Assembly (NCBI GenBank): GCA_040437565.1
Contig: JBDOQK010000057.1
Span: 62,001 to 126,000, forward strand
Source: Albugo candida
Lineage: Eukaryota > Oomycota > Peronosporomycetes > Albuginales
Reading direction: 5' to 3'
Length of the DNA stretch: 64,000 nt
In this document: positions 1 to 12,260 of the stretch, in pieces
How positions within the stretch are numbered: position 1 is the stretch's first letter
How the letters are laid out: each line of letters opens with the position of its first letter
Program-made: the position numbers and the translations under genes
The notes under the pieces: model-generated
What the model was told of the DNA's origin: nothing
Database searches by the model: none
What the model saw: only the letters and a program-made list of their open reading frames with translations

Positions 1-1985
1 TCAAATGGGGATGCTCAAGCGCGCGACAGCGTTATCGTTACGATCACGTTCGTTATTGGTCATGGTTGGTATACTTTAAATAGGTAAGTCACAAGTATCA
101 CACGTTTGAGGAGGTATTTTTAGTAGGCGCTATCTTATCTACAGCAGACGTGACATAGCCTAAAGAAGCTGGACGTCGAACTAAATTATTAGCTTTATCC
201 GATTAAAAACATGTACACTAATCACACAAATTCTTCCTCATGCGTCTAATCTAGTTATATTGCTCTATATAAGCGCATTGAGGTCTTCTTTCTTGACTCA
301 TAGCTTCAACTTACTTCTACAATTCAGATCATATGTATAATTCTCGATCAGCTGGTTGATATCACTTCATCTCACTGAATCCTAGCTATGCTGGTCGGTC
401 AAAGCACTTCCTATCGTCTAGAATACATTCGACAAAACATCGGAACATACGCGCCACCTTCGTACCACCTCCATGTATCGAGTTATACGATGGCGACCAA
501 TGCGATTATTTCGATGTAATGCTAGTAGAATGAGGACTCCAGACGGCTTTCTCTTCAGACACGCGCTACACAATGAGCACCATGAATGAAAGTTTCCCAA
601 AATGCTGACATCTCAACTGGTATATAACGCTTCACGCACCCCAAAATCGAGATTCGATTCAATATACAACTCCTCTCAGCTCACAGCTAATCGGATAAAT
701 GACCTTCAACCTTCAGACAGCAGTCATTTGCCGCTTTAAGGCCTCCCTACTGACCTTAAGACCAGAGCATCCTCGGAACCGTAAACATGCCACGTACAGT
801 TTACTCAATTTCAAATCGTGTGACAATTTATCGCTCGTTTGCGCTCGAGGTAGTCTTTGACACGCATCAAAAGCCAACGGGAGAATAGCGCTCCATTTCG
901 GTCGTTTTTACTGCGCCAATTACATAACAAAGGATGTGGTGCATTTGCGGGTCCAGTGTCATTCGCCATATAATCGTAATCAACTAGAGTATCAACGTCA
1001 TCGAGTCGCTCAGTAAGTCACAATTACGATCTCGGAAGTGAGACTGCAATGCTTTTGGCCACATTTATCTCAAAAAAGTTGCCGTCCGAATAGGTAGAAC
1101 ATGACTACCAATTGGCTCGAATATATGAGGTCTCATGTAACTATGATCTGGAAAGCAGCGACAAGCTCTATAGAAATTGTTATCAATGCAGCACTGAAAA
1201 AATCCACTACTTAATTCAAGCTTCTTCAGGAAATTTTTCCAGGCGGTGTCATATTCGCGTGGTAAGTCAGTATACCTACCGGCAGATTTATGATCGTTTG
1301 CGTATGAAAGTACAAAATCGATCTGAACCAGCACCATTTATCATATCTCCCCAGCCCTCGACGGGTTGAATAAAAGCGGATTCATCACAAAATAGCAAGA
1401 AACAAGTTCTATCTCTTCCGCTTCCGACATTGATAGTTTTAAGAAAGATGGTGGCAACTCATGCGCCAAATTCATTTTTTCTTTCTCGTACCGCCGCCTG
1501 TTTGGATGTGGGATGGACCCCACGCAGTACGACGACATCATTTACGACATTGGAATCAGAGCCGGAGGCTTCATTTCCGACACATATTTCTCCACCACAT
1601 TGAGACGAATGGATCAAAGAATCGAGCAGTGATTACATGCAGCGGCAATGCGGCTTTGTGGTCACTTTGAATCGACGTTCTTAGTGATTTGTGTGTTTGA
1701 ATATCTCCTTTTACGAGCACACTCAATTTTCATGACACAAGCCTTTCTCGTCTGTACGGAATACAAGTGTTAGAGATCGCATGACGTCGAATCAGTGACA
1801 TCTATCAATCGATAGGGAACGCGTTTGCGATCACAACGACACTGAAAAAGAAATACGCACTTATTCTTTTGCGATGGGAGCATCCGTCAAAATATATATC
1901 ATTTCGTGCCGTCGCTGTTTCACATTTACTGCAGCTGCAAGTCGATTGAATGTCAATCTTGGCTGAAATCTTAGAGCTACGAGCT
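1..1985. other. Unassigned sequence, no convincing gene
   Basis: I see no recognisable gene here. Short open stretches occur on both strands, the best being 1112-1369 on the plus strand (85 codons, cysteine- and tyrosine-rich, starting MARIYEVSCN). Overlapping minus-strand frames of similar length at 1065-1337 and 1341-1541 make a true assignment unsafe. The texture resembles the decayed coding sequence that begins near 2.0 kb, so part of this may be its 5' end or an upstream region. Confidence 0.4.
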
Positions 1986-1989
1986 TATC

Positions 1990-4260
1990 GTCAAGACCAG
2001 TACGCAATGGTTTTATTCTGATGAATCAAAAGCGCATCGATGTGCTCTTCGTATGGAAAAAAGTCAGGAAATCGTATTGGATGTTGTGGGTTCCATCTCA
2101 TCGGATGAGGCGTACGCAGTGGCTTCGGAATCACTCGCTGAGCGTTTGAAGGCAATTGACGGAGAAAGAAAATTCATTAACAATCACTGTCATTAGGATA
2201 GTTTCAAACGCGGTCGGATTCAATGACTACAAATCGTGTGCGTTTGATCTCATACACATTACCGCTTCTTTTCCTTGTCGATCAATCTCCTCTTTTCGCA
2301 CTTGCGCGAGCGTTTGGTAGCGTCTGGAATCAGTCATCCGTTCATCTGTGAATTTATTTTTGCAAACATTACAAAGCACATCTGCAAACGTCTTACATGC
2401 ACGCAACCAATTGTCCGATAATCATTTGATTCTTTGGATGAAATTTCTGCCGCCTTACCACGTGCAAGCGCGGATATCCGAGGAGTAGCACTCGACGCGC
2501 TTCCAGCCTCACTATAGTCGACAATTATGCCATCGGAAGCAGAATGGACGATCCTCGAGTCGTTTTTATCGCATAACTCTCACGGAATTTCTCTTTTCGA
2601 TCGAATGAATGCATTGATCGGATTGAAATCGATCTTACTCCGTGCCCGCAAGGCTGTGAGGCTAATCCAAAAGAGTTCTCACATGGATTAGAGGCAAATA
2701 GCAGCTGCATCATCTTTTCAAAGCTGGTTCCGTCGGTATATCATCGAGTCCATTGCGGTCGGATCCGTCCAACAGTAACAATTTTGCGATTGCAAATGCT
2801 TTTATTTTGCTTCGAAATGCTTCAATCGACCTCTCCGTAATTGAATCACTCATGTCATCTCATAGAACACTCAATCTATTACATCTCCTGTCGAGCTCCT
2901 GGGATACCATTCGATCGTTATGGTAGAGGATTCTTAAATTATCCCATTCAACTCGGATCGATGGCATGCGGATACTCCAACTGATTTCCAGTACTTTGCA
3001 GTCGAGTGTGATGCAGGCGCTTTGAACAACGTTTTGTATAGAGAGGGATAATATCATCGTCGACCAAGAAAGTGACTCAAACATGAAATGAATTCCAATG
3101 TTTTGCGTATGGGAACATCCGATTTCGTGTTGCGTCCAATTGACTGCTGACAGAATTACTCGCTTGAAGTTTGAATCCATGGAGAAATGTGATGGTGAAT
3201 CAGACATCCGTTCGATTCCTTCACGGCCATCTCCTGGCTCTGCAGTATCATATGGAGATAAGTTTTACACTGAATGCAATTGCGGTACCGAAATCGAAGG
3301 AAAACGTTTCGATTGCGTTCAACATTCGATTGAATATTTAAGAGTCGTTAGCAATTCAGAGAACGACAGCCAAAAAGATATTGTTTGCGTTGTTGGTCAA
3401 ATTACGGCTACTATCGCGTTCCTCAATGAGGAGGTAATTGTAGGCATTTGATTTTGGTGGAGGAAGAAGTCGGATTACAGGAGGGTTTGGTAGGTGAAAG
3501 CGATCTAGTGGTTCGTGAGGGTACTATGTTGCTTCGTGTGCTATGGAAAGATTCCCACTTTCCCATACCTTGGCACCGTATGGGGTTACAAAGACGTGAG
3601 GTTTTCGCATACCTTACTAATGCAAACTCTGCTCAGACCGAAACACCAGGGAGTCATTGCGAGGGTATTTGTGAGTTTTGAAGGTATTTTGTCGTCGCCT
3701 CTTACTTGTTTAAACGAGTCGGATGAGCATATCGCAAAATTGTAATCTCAATGTATCGATTTCCTACGCGTAGAGGCGCTCAAAAAAGAAGTAAAGTTGT
3801 TTTCGCGTGTGGTCTAATAGCTAATGCAAGTCGCATCCCTTCACGCAGCATCGAATCGCTCAACACGATTCAAACTTCATGCTCTCAATTACTGAAATTA
3901 ATATGTCAAAATGCTGTCCTCGCTGATGATACACGCGCTTACATAGTGTCAATCTTTCAGGAGCTTATCGAAGGGTTTCGGTGTGGCGATTTGGGCGCTT
4001 TGTGCTTCTTCAATGATGCTATACACAGCAAGCTATTGGCGATAAGCTAATTGCCGATGGTGCACGAGATGAACGAATACTGTGTAGCACACTATTTTTT
4101 AGGGTGCCCTGAATTTCGGCAGTTTTTATACCAGCGCTTGATGGTGTTGATAGAGCAAAATCTTCAAAAATTTACTCTATTCGCATGGTGTTTTGAGTCG
4201 GCTGAAAGCAAAGCAAGACAACGAAACGCGTGGTACACACCATACCGACTATAATGTGGT
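1990..4260 (+). pseudogene. Decayed plus-strand coding sequence, unknown large protein (part 1)
   Basis: Several protein-like stretches follow each other on the plus strand but in different frames. They lie at about 2050-2190 (MEKSQEIVLDVVGS...), 2330-2760 (helical, Arg/Lys-rich), 3098-3451 (117 codons), 3515-3745 and 3751-4050. In-frame stops and frame changes separate them. The composition is that of a large alpha-helical cytoplasmic protein, with no signal peptide, membrane segment or catalytic motif that I can see. The order and shared strand suggest one long ancestral gene, possibly continuing after the tandem repeat at 5.9-6.4 kb. I do not recognise the family. Alternating frames could also mean short introns, but stops inside the segments argue for decay. 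Confidence 0.4.
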
Positions 4261-5295
4261 TGCACAAGTTTGCAATGATTTGTGCCACATGAAGTTAGAT
4301 GCGGAAGTCTGAAAAAGAAGTCGACTGCTATTCTCCAAATGGCTGCGCGTGCGTTAGCCGCAATTGTATGAGAGAATTGTATGAATGGTATTATATGCCA
4401 ATAGCCGCTGCTGCTCGGAAATTGAAACTCATCCAATGCCAAAGAAATGCCAGCTCTACGCGCGCGACACAACGAACATTTGCAGGGTAACAATATGATC
4501 CATGGTATACTGCTACTGATGGCGCATTTGTTTCCTTGTACGAGTACTCAATCGGCTGAATGTACTGAGGAGAGTAAGAGAGAGGAGAGCAACTATGGGA
4601 ACACTGCTGGGGTCTGTGATTTTGTATTGTAAGGATTCAATTTTGTGTATCAGTATTGTGGCTCAGGAATAAGGTAGTGGATCGGGTATTTTGGCACATT
4701 GGGACGATGATTGTACCAAAGACGATATAGCGTCTTAGATACGCGGCAAGTATTTACGATCAGCTGTATTATCTATGTACTAATGTGCCACGACAAAAGT
4801 CTCTTGTCGTACGGACGGAGCCCACCACTCGTTCAACTTTATTTCCTGACGCATTCGAATCCACACCCGTTTTGAGGAACTCATTTACAAAGACATGGAA
4901 AACCGCTATGCGTTAGGTACAAATCCTTATCAGTCGACACCTACCAGAAGACTTTTTAAAGCAGCTATTTGACGCTTTCGTATCGCTTTGAGAGTATGAA
5001 ACACAATAACGTCAAGTTCGACTTTTGAAAATTGGTTATAAATGCTGTACACTCAAGGTGGATGGAAAGTTGGATACGCAAAGTCGAATTTTAATTCTTC
5101 GAATGGTATTCCAAGTATATAATGTCATGAAACCAGTATAAATGTGGAAATCCGCTGTACTTCTTTTCGGTACTAGCGGTATGGTGTAGAGTACAGCAGG
5201 CTCAAACGACCTCGCCACTTTCACTTTCTTTGGGGCAGCGGAATCCATTTTAATAACCAAAGACCACCCGAACACGAATGTTACGCAATTTAATT
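4261..5295. other. Unassigned sequence
   Basis: Only weak coding traces are visible, such as 4299-4490 and 4447-4632 on the plus strand and 4164-4493 on the minus strand. They overlap one another and none carries a motif. I see no RNA gene and no repeat. Confidence 0.3.
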
Positions 5296-5299
5296 CGCC

Positions 5300-5880
5300 A
5301 CAGATACCTACTTACCCTGCAACTTCAGTGGCGCGCATCAGAACAACAAACATCTCCGCTTCACGAGCCCATCAGACTTTAGTGGATTCCAGGCTCGTTG
5401 TTTCCAACAGGCGATGCTTATGCAGCAACAGTCGGTGTTACTTATTCAAATCCAATATCTGGAGCAGATGAAAGCATATTAACAAGTCTTTTCTGCTATG
5501 GGAATTCCTCAGGAGCTTCAAATATACTAATGGTATCACGAGACATATCGACGACGCATTCATCTCCACAAACTCATACTACTGCACACACTTCTTGCCC
5601 CCCTGCAGTAGTCATCCGTCCGCATTTACATCCCAAGTACAATTTCAGCCTAAATGAACAATAGATTTGAGCTAGTGTTGGGAGAAAATACATGTGGCAG
5701 AGAAAAGATCAAATGCTTGCACGAGCGCTTTGTCGTTCTTTGTTCTCGCCATCTAAGCTGTTAGAGAAAGCGTTTCTTCTTGGCACCGAATTGCCCGCCG
5801 GAAGCGCTTGTGTGCGTACTACAAACTCAGAAATCAGATACAAAATCGGATCTCAGGACACTTACGTAATGGGAAGATGA
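5300..5880 (+). pseudogene. Coding trace with a Gln/Met-rich stretch
   Basis: From about 5300 a plus-strand frame reads as Gln-rich protein (around 5395-5470, ...QQAMLMQQQSVLL...), of the kind found in eukaryotic transcriptional regulators. It meets a stop near 5490. Two overlapping frames stay open here, 5398-5664 (88 codons, Ser/Thr/His-rich) and 5692-5880 (62 codons). I cannot decide which frame was real, and no domain is recognisable. The piece ends just before the tandem repeat at 5.94 kb. Confidence 0.25.
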
Positions 5881-5940
5881 AATGTCTCGGAAATTCGCGC
5901 TAAATCAAGTTTTGTGATGCATTGGTATCTAAACTAATAA

Positions 5941-6420
5941 GATATGCTATCGCTATAAACATACAGAGCATATGTCATAATGGAGTGAATACTGTGTAGT
6001 ATGTAGGGCTGCGAAGCAAATCCTGATGAAAAGAAGTAGCATTTTAAACATTGCAGGGGAGCGTATGAAAGAGGCACACTTATAGGGTAAGGTACTCTCT
6101 CAGAATATGGAGTATAGTGTTATAAATATATGAAGGTATCTGCTATAATGGAGTAAAAAAAAAGAGTAGTAGCATTATGGCCATTGAGGGGAAGGAAGAA
6201 TTCATATATGAAACGAGGTACGCTATCAGAATATGGAGTCCAGTGTTATAAACATATAAAGGTATATGCTATAATGGAGTGAATATTAAGTGCACTACGT
6301 AGAGCTGAGACTGATTTTAAACAAATTGTATGAAAATTTGTACCATTATAAACATTGAGGGGAAGCGCATTAAGGAGGCATTCGTATATAAAGTAAGGTA
6401 TGGTTTCTGACCAAAAAGAC
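5941..6420. repeat. Degenerate tandem repeat, about three units of ~125-170 bp
   Basis: The phrase GCTATAATGGAGTGAAT recurs with small changes near 5973, 6143 and 6269. The phrase ACATTGAGGGGAAGCG recurs near 6049, 6180 and 6352. TATCAGAATATGGAGT and GTGTTATAAAYATAT also recur in register. Units differ in length (roughly 165, 126 and 165 bp) because of internal deletions, so this is an old array. It lies between two blocks of decayed plus-strand coding sequence. Confidence 0.75.
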
Positions 6421-6509
6421 TTAAATTATAGAACATTGGAGAGAATCGTGCATTGTCAGTAAAGCTTGGCGCAGTACGCCACTGTTTCAGATCATTCGAT
6501 TCATTTTTA

Positions 6510-9440
6510 ACGCCATGCAAAACGAGCAATCAATGGAGTACTTCGGACGAGCAATCCATGGAGTACTTCGGACGAGCATTTTTTACGATCGAATGGCTGC
6601 TTCAAATCGCTTACAAAAGCAAATATGCGTACAAACAAATAGACGAACACAACGTTTCGAAACGTGCTGCGCGAAAATGATCGAATCTCTGGCTATTTTA
6701 CTCCTTTCAAACCCTTCCAAAGCGTTTGAGCGAATTTTTAGCATTCTCTCCAAACCTCAAACGACCGAATCGATGGTAACTTGGGAGAAAACTCGCGTAT
6801 CAAACTTTGCGTCGACTTCGAAGAGAGACATTCGCGTCGAACAGCTTTTTTTCCAGCGTCAGTCCGCCCAAATAACAGAGCTGATTGCCTTCTACGACTC
6901 CCAAAAAGTAGAATTGATATCTAAAGTCCTCGAGGTCTTTAATGAGATCACGATCGTCCTTATGAAGCGAGGAATAGCGCCATCGAATCCAGCCTTCCAA
7001 CATATATCTACTCGAATGCTGCACGTTTCTTGAGGGGGAAGCACGGAACTTATTGGAACATGGAGAAAAAACGGCGTCTTTGTTTCTTCACGCTGGGATC
7101 TCAGTTGTTTTATTGCAATGGATACATCTCTGTGCTCCAGTTTGCATCGTTAATTCATTTCATCGATTTCATCGCATTTCTGCACGAGAAACTCGCAGGA
7201 TACACGAAAAGTTGCAGTCCAAACCTCACTCACTTCTCGCAGCCACATACTCGATCCTTTGCCAGTGTGAGTCTTCAACTGCTGGAGAAAACGCCGTGTA
7301 AATTAGAGTCGGAGGTTCGTCTGTCAGTCGTATGGATCGCCACGATAAGCGTCTGGAAACAATAATGGCACAGTGTCTCCGGTGTTTGTGTGACGTGCAA
7401 TTACTCCCAAATTTGGACGATCATCACACGAAACGTGAGCTCACTGAATTGGATCTCAAGGATTTCTTTCGTGTCTCACAATTTGCCTTACGAATACTAT
7501 TGATATACCCTCCAATACCGACGTCGCAAAACCGTGAGAATACCAAGTTTTTGAACGATGCGCGACGCCCATCGACGGCGAATTCTCTACCTTTGAACGA
7601 CCACACGCTCGTGTCTGTATGTAATAACGCTCATGCGTCTACTCTCTGCCTCGAGCGTTCTGTAAGAGAAGCTGTGTGGACGTACTTGGAGTTGGATGGT
7701 TTGGAGCGTTAGTATCGCCCACCGACGCGTTTGGAAGTCAGCGATTAATACACTCGATGCGATTCGCTCGGAAGCGGTCGATGAGATGAAGAGCAAAAGA
7801 GTATGGTTCTTAAACCATTTATGGTATGTCATGAGCGAAAATGATACGATTCCACGCCGAACTTGCGGGTCGGCGACCGATTTACGCGATTTATACACAT
7901 TAGAAGTCCAAATGACGCGCCGGTTTTCATACAATCTGACAAATATGGGGCATATCCATCCCAAAAAAAGAGCTTCATGGTTTAGATTTCCCGATTGGCT
8001 CGAGATTTATACCTCGCTGTGATGGACACAATGCTGATCGTTCTCGGACGCCATACGGCACTAAACGTCCTACAAACGCTTTGGCAACGAACAGTGACGG
8101 AAAAAGATGTCATATCGATTGCAAATTTACATAAACGTGTGATTTAATTTCATATTCGCAACCGTTCGATAGATGGAACCGCACCGAAACAGAAAAATTG
8201 CAGTCACACGATCACACGTTCTCTTTAGAGAAACTTATTGAACGATGTTGCCTCCTGTTAGCAGAACTCGCATGCTGAAGTTGTGCACTGGCGGCAGCAT
8301 TAGGCGATACCATCAAACCAGTAAACGCTTTACTCGACGTCGAACCTCGTCATACAACTTTGGAAATGACCATTGAGTGTTTCGAGGGAGCAGCTTCACT
8401 TCTGTACGGCTTGGTGCTTAAAACAGCCCTGGACGCACCTTTGATCTTTGAGAATGTTCCCCATCATGAAAATGGCAATGTAGTATCGATTTCACGCAAA
8501 CGCAGAGCATATTGAGTTATTGGATCAACGCAGATGGAGCTTGGGTCCTCGGAAAAAAGAGCATATGGCTTTAGGCTCCTGCATGCACTCTACGCAATTC
8601 AGTCGTTCCGACTCCAATTGCTGCTTTCGTATCCGAACGACCTGAAGCAATAACACGGCGTGTTGACGCATTCATACTCGTCGGAATTCCCCAAAAATTA
8701 ACTCGTGGAATCCATCAAATAGCCTTAGTTATCTGAACTCTAAGATTTCACGCTCGAAATGATTGTGAGTCAACCGCTTGAGTTGTATTCTGCTGAAATG
8801 ATCCGTAGGATTCGAGCGTTTGCGTTACTCAATTTTTTGGACGCGTTAGAATACGTCTGTACGAAAGATCGATATTTTCATTCGGGTCAGTACACAATGG
8901 CGAAAACATATCATTACGCACTTTTATCCTCCGGTTTTCTTATGATGAAATGCTTCGGACGCATTGACACCAATACGTCGGGGAAGAGCGTATCGGCGGA
9001 GATATATTTGCAGTACTCTTTCACACGATAGAAAATCGATTGAAAAGACCTTGCAAAGCGGTTCTAGATCCGGTTGCTTCTCAGGTACAGCTGCTGGGTC
9101 TAATGTTGCTGTGTGCTTTACATAATCCATCGCACCGATCGAAGAGTTTGACGGCCTTAATTAGCGCCAAGCAAAGTACGACGGGTATCGACTTCGGTAT
9201 TCGGCCTTTTACCTCTATCTTCTATAGAAGCACGACGCGTACGGAAGACTGAATGAAATGACAATGTGGGCGTCTGCATGTAAGGAACAGCACGATGTGG
9301 TCAGATTCATGCTGGAAAACGTCCTCCACGCTCGGGATGATTTTTTGGAGAAGCGATTTGAACGAGATTCATGCTATATCGATCGAAATAAGGCGCTTAG
9401 TATAGTAAAGCTTGGCACCATATTTTAGTTCAAGTTTTAT
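6510..9440 (+). pseudogene. Decayed plus-strand coding sequence, unknown large helical protein (part 2)
   Basis: A row of plus-strand coding fragments: 6515-7033 (172 codons, the longest, with the helical phrase LLLSNPSKAFERIFSILSKP), 7332-7712, 7696-8022, about 8220-8515, 8759-9031 and 9040-9252. Neighbouring fragments overlap or adjoin in different frames and several contain stops, as expected after single-base indels. The protein appears to be long (over 800 residues), leucine-rich and helical, like the repeat solenoids of nucleoporins, exportins or ARM/HEAT proteins. This is only a compositional impression. A short duplication near 6530-6560 (CGAGCAATCMATGGAGTACTTCGGA) sits in the first fragment. 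Confidence 0.5.
6526..6577 (+). repeat. Short direct duplication in a coding fragment
   Basis: A stretch of about 25 bp (GAGCAATCMATGGAGTACTT and its flanks) occurs twice head to tail, giving SMEYFGRA twice in one reading frame. It looks like replication slippage within the decayed coding block. Confidence 0.7.
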
Positions 9441-9905
9441 TGTAATATGGCAAAGTATCGCAAGCAAGGTAATTCTATACACGAAGATCGTCATCATCTT
9501 TCGACCTGAACTCCCGGTAGGAATTGTCTTTAATTACGTCGCTTTTGAATTTCCTTGAACTCGATTTGGCGTATCATCATCCGCATTGTGACATCTATGC
9601 GGCAGCATCCGAAACTAAAGTTTATGGTTTGAAGCTCCGCCAAAGTTGATTTTGTCATCTTTCTCAGAAGCAAGTTTTGGAGCAAGTGTGATTGAAATGA
9701 ATCCCGTACGTCAATTTGGCTGGAGGCAGATGTGAAGATGGTGCGCTTGAGTGTCGCAGAGTTTTTTTCACAACCATCAAGAAAAAATGCACAAATCAAT
9801 ACTGTTTATAGAACGTGGAGAAAACATCAATCTGGCGATATCATGGTCGCACGCGAACAAAAGCATGTCGTAGCATTTTTTTTTTCAAGTTGAGAGTTGC
9901 CCCGC
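9441..9905. other. Unassigned sequence
   Basis: No gene recognised. A minus-strand frame at 9530-9799 (89 codons) is open but has no motif and ends in a basic low-complexity tail. It may be chance. Confidence 0.3.
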
Positions 9906-9906
9906 A

Positions 9907-10430
9907 GTGGTTCTCGTCTTTGGACTACATAATGGAGAGATCAGAATAGTCAAGTCAGGTAACATTCTACGATCAACTTCAATCGAACGAGGTGTTGGAC
10001 ATATGTTCGGTGCATTCACTGATTCTATCCGATTTGATTTGATCGTACCTGATGGAAGAGAGAAACATTCTCATATCCAACGTGCTCCATCTGTAAAGAC
10101 TAGAGCGATTCATAAAGCCGTGTTTCATACTAGAAGATGGATCAGGAACCAATTTGAAAGAAAGAGATGTCCTCTCACGAATATGTACTGGACGCAAAAG
10201 CCATATTGGAAGATAGTAAGAACAGCTGTACTCGACAAAGTGAATCGTCAAAAGTTTTCTCGTCAAACAACAGAATGATCTCAGCAGAAATTGTGCAGCC
10301 TTTTAATGACTGTAATGGCGATTTCGACAATATATAGGTAATGACTGAGAGTATCATACCGAATCCAAAAAATCTCTTGAGGCTATGAAGCAATCCCCTT
10401 TCGATTCTCACGTGCTCTCATCTCGAAATT
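9907..10430 (+). pseudogene. Coding trace, unknown, possibly WD-like
   Basis: A 123-codon open frame (9907-10278) starts with VFGLHNGEIRIV. This resembles one beta-strand turn of a WD repeat, but a single match is not enough to assign the family. A second plus-strand frame from about 10,165 to 10,420 (MSSHEYVLDAKAILEDS...) overlaps its end and looks equally protein-like, which suggests a frameshift. Minus-strand frames cover the same DNA. No full domain is present. Confidence 0.3.
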
Positions 10431-10859
10431 GACACGACTAGAGAGATACGCTGACAGTTGTCCCGCAGTCAAAAAGCTGGATTTAGGAAAATGAAATGGA
10501 TGGTCTGAAAAAATGATACAGTGCATCTCATATCATCTACGAGTTCATATTGCATCAAAACTGGCGTAAATTGTTGTGGGAATCGAAACCTAGAATACGA
10601 AATAGATGCTACAGCTGCTAGCCATTGCATTTAAGACTGGAAATCTCAACGTCTCCTCCGTTGATTACGACAATAAAAATAACAATACTGGAATTATGCT
10701 AAATTTCAAAAGCTGTCGCGTTGGTCCCGACGGAAGGAGCAACTAATCGCGAGGGAAGAGATTCGATTCGAAATAAAAGAGTAGAGTATCCATACAAGCA
10801 GAGATCGGAAAAATTAACGGACCTATCACAGCCATTGCTTTGGAATGGGCGATAAAGAT

Positions 10860-12260
10860 TCATATAAAGAAGCGGAGTTGTTCTTCAAACGAAAAAAACC
10901 CTTTTTTTAACATGAACAACTGCTGGCTCCGTACCGATTCGACATTCTCACCCAACTACCGCATGTCCTCATCTGTGGAGGGGGGAAGAAAGTTATGATG
11001 AACTTGCTCGGCTGACAGCACACGATTCCAAACTGGCACAGATCGTTGGAAATTATGAAAGAGGGTGACAATGCTGACAGCGATAACGATAACGTAAATA
11101 TCGACAACAATGACAATAGAATACATCTTTTCCATTGGCTGCTGCGAACTCAGTAATTTAGGGTAAACTAGTGCAAGAAAACTTGAGAGGTTGGGTGGAA
11201 GGAGCATTCCCATAAAATGCGAATGGAGTGACTGAAATGCGTCGACAATCAGAAAAAATGAGAAGCGAAACATCCACACGGAAACTGTATGGAGTCGGCG
11301 AACGAGGATCTCGATAGGCTAAAAAGGGCAGATTCAATAACAAAGGATCAAGATCAACATGCTAAGTCCTGGTTCTACAGTTGCTTTACGAATTAAGTTA
11401 GGACTATATATTTCATCACCCCCAGTATCACGCAAGAATGGTATTCTCGGCGGCTCGAGCATCTGACCACGATATGGTATTTGTTCTACTTCATCCAATA
11501 ATGGAAATCTCAAGTAATATGTCATACTGAAAGCATCGGCTCGCTACTTAGTCCACCATGAAATCAGTCACGTTACAACCTAACCCGAGAGAATCCTGAG
11601 CCCCTGAAGACGTATGTCTTGCCAGATGGATACCAAGTCAAGTCTATTATCCCAATATAACAAAAGTACACGAATGATGGCCACAGACACACTACACACT
11701 CGTCTTTTTCCTACTTCTTCGGCTGATTATTCTTATACTCTAATGCGCAGATTCCGGGCCAATAAAGACTGGGGGGAAATTGAATGGTCGATTTGTGGAG
11801 CTTGAAGTAGATATCTAGATTGGTGCAAAAAGATGGATTCACGCACTCGAGAAGGTGTTCGTCTTGTGGAACAAGTCATGCTTCATCAAGAGATATTAAA
11901 ACGGTGCCACCGATATCGCACCAATGCAAGTATCCATGCCACAAACGCTCAGAGCCGATGAGAGGGTTACTTTCTTGTTCAATAAATACTGATTACGCAA
12001 AATCAGAAGATAGGTGCTGGCTTGCTGGTGTGGAGGGACTGAATACATGCAAGAGTGTCCCTACTATCATACGGGTAGCTTCATCCGTGCACGGACAGAT
12101 AAAAAACATGATGAATTCTGTCATTTTTCTGCTACAGTCAGCGCCATTTTGTGTTTTTCCGACACATAATCTACACATACTCTATCATCCACAATATGTT
12201 ACTTGCTCGTCTGTTCTCTTGCTACCGCTGCTGCGATTACCATATCATGTCTCTCGATAA
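10860..12260 (+). pseudogene. Coding traces with frame changes, unknown protein
   Basis: Between about 10,880 and 11,150 one plus-strand frame contains an Asp/Asn run (DNADSDNDNVNIDNNDN). From 11,558 to 12,000 another frame reads as protein through several stops (SVTLQPNPRES..., FVELEVD..., KRWIHALEKVFVLWNKS). From 11,820 a third frame stays open for 146 codons to 12,260. The broken but continuous protein-like signal suggests an old gene on the plus strand. The APEDVCLARWIPSQV stretch faintly recalls WD-repeat proteins, which I treat as unproven. Confidence 0.3.

Noticed and set aside
9907-10278. WD-repeat gene assignment
   Set aside because: Only one WD-like turn (FGLHNGEIRIV) is visible with no following GH or WD dipeptides in register, so no family name is given.
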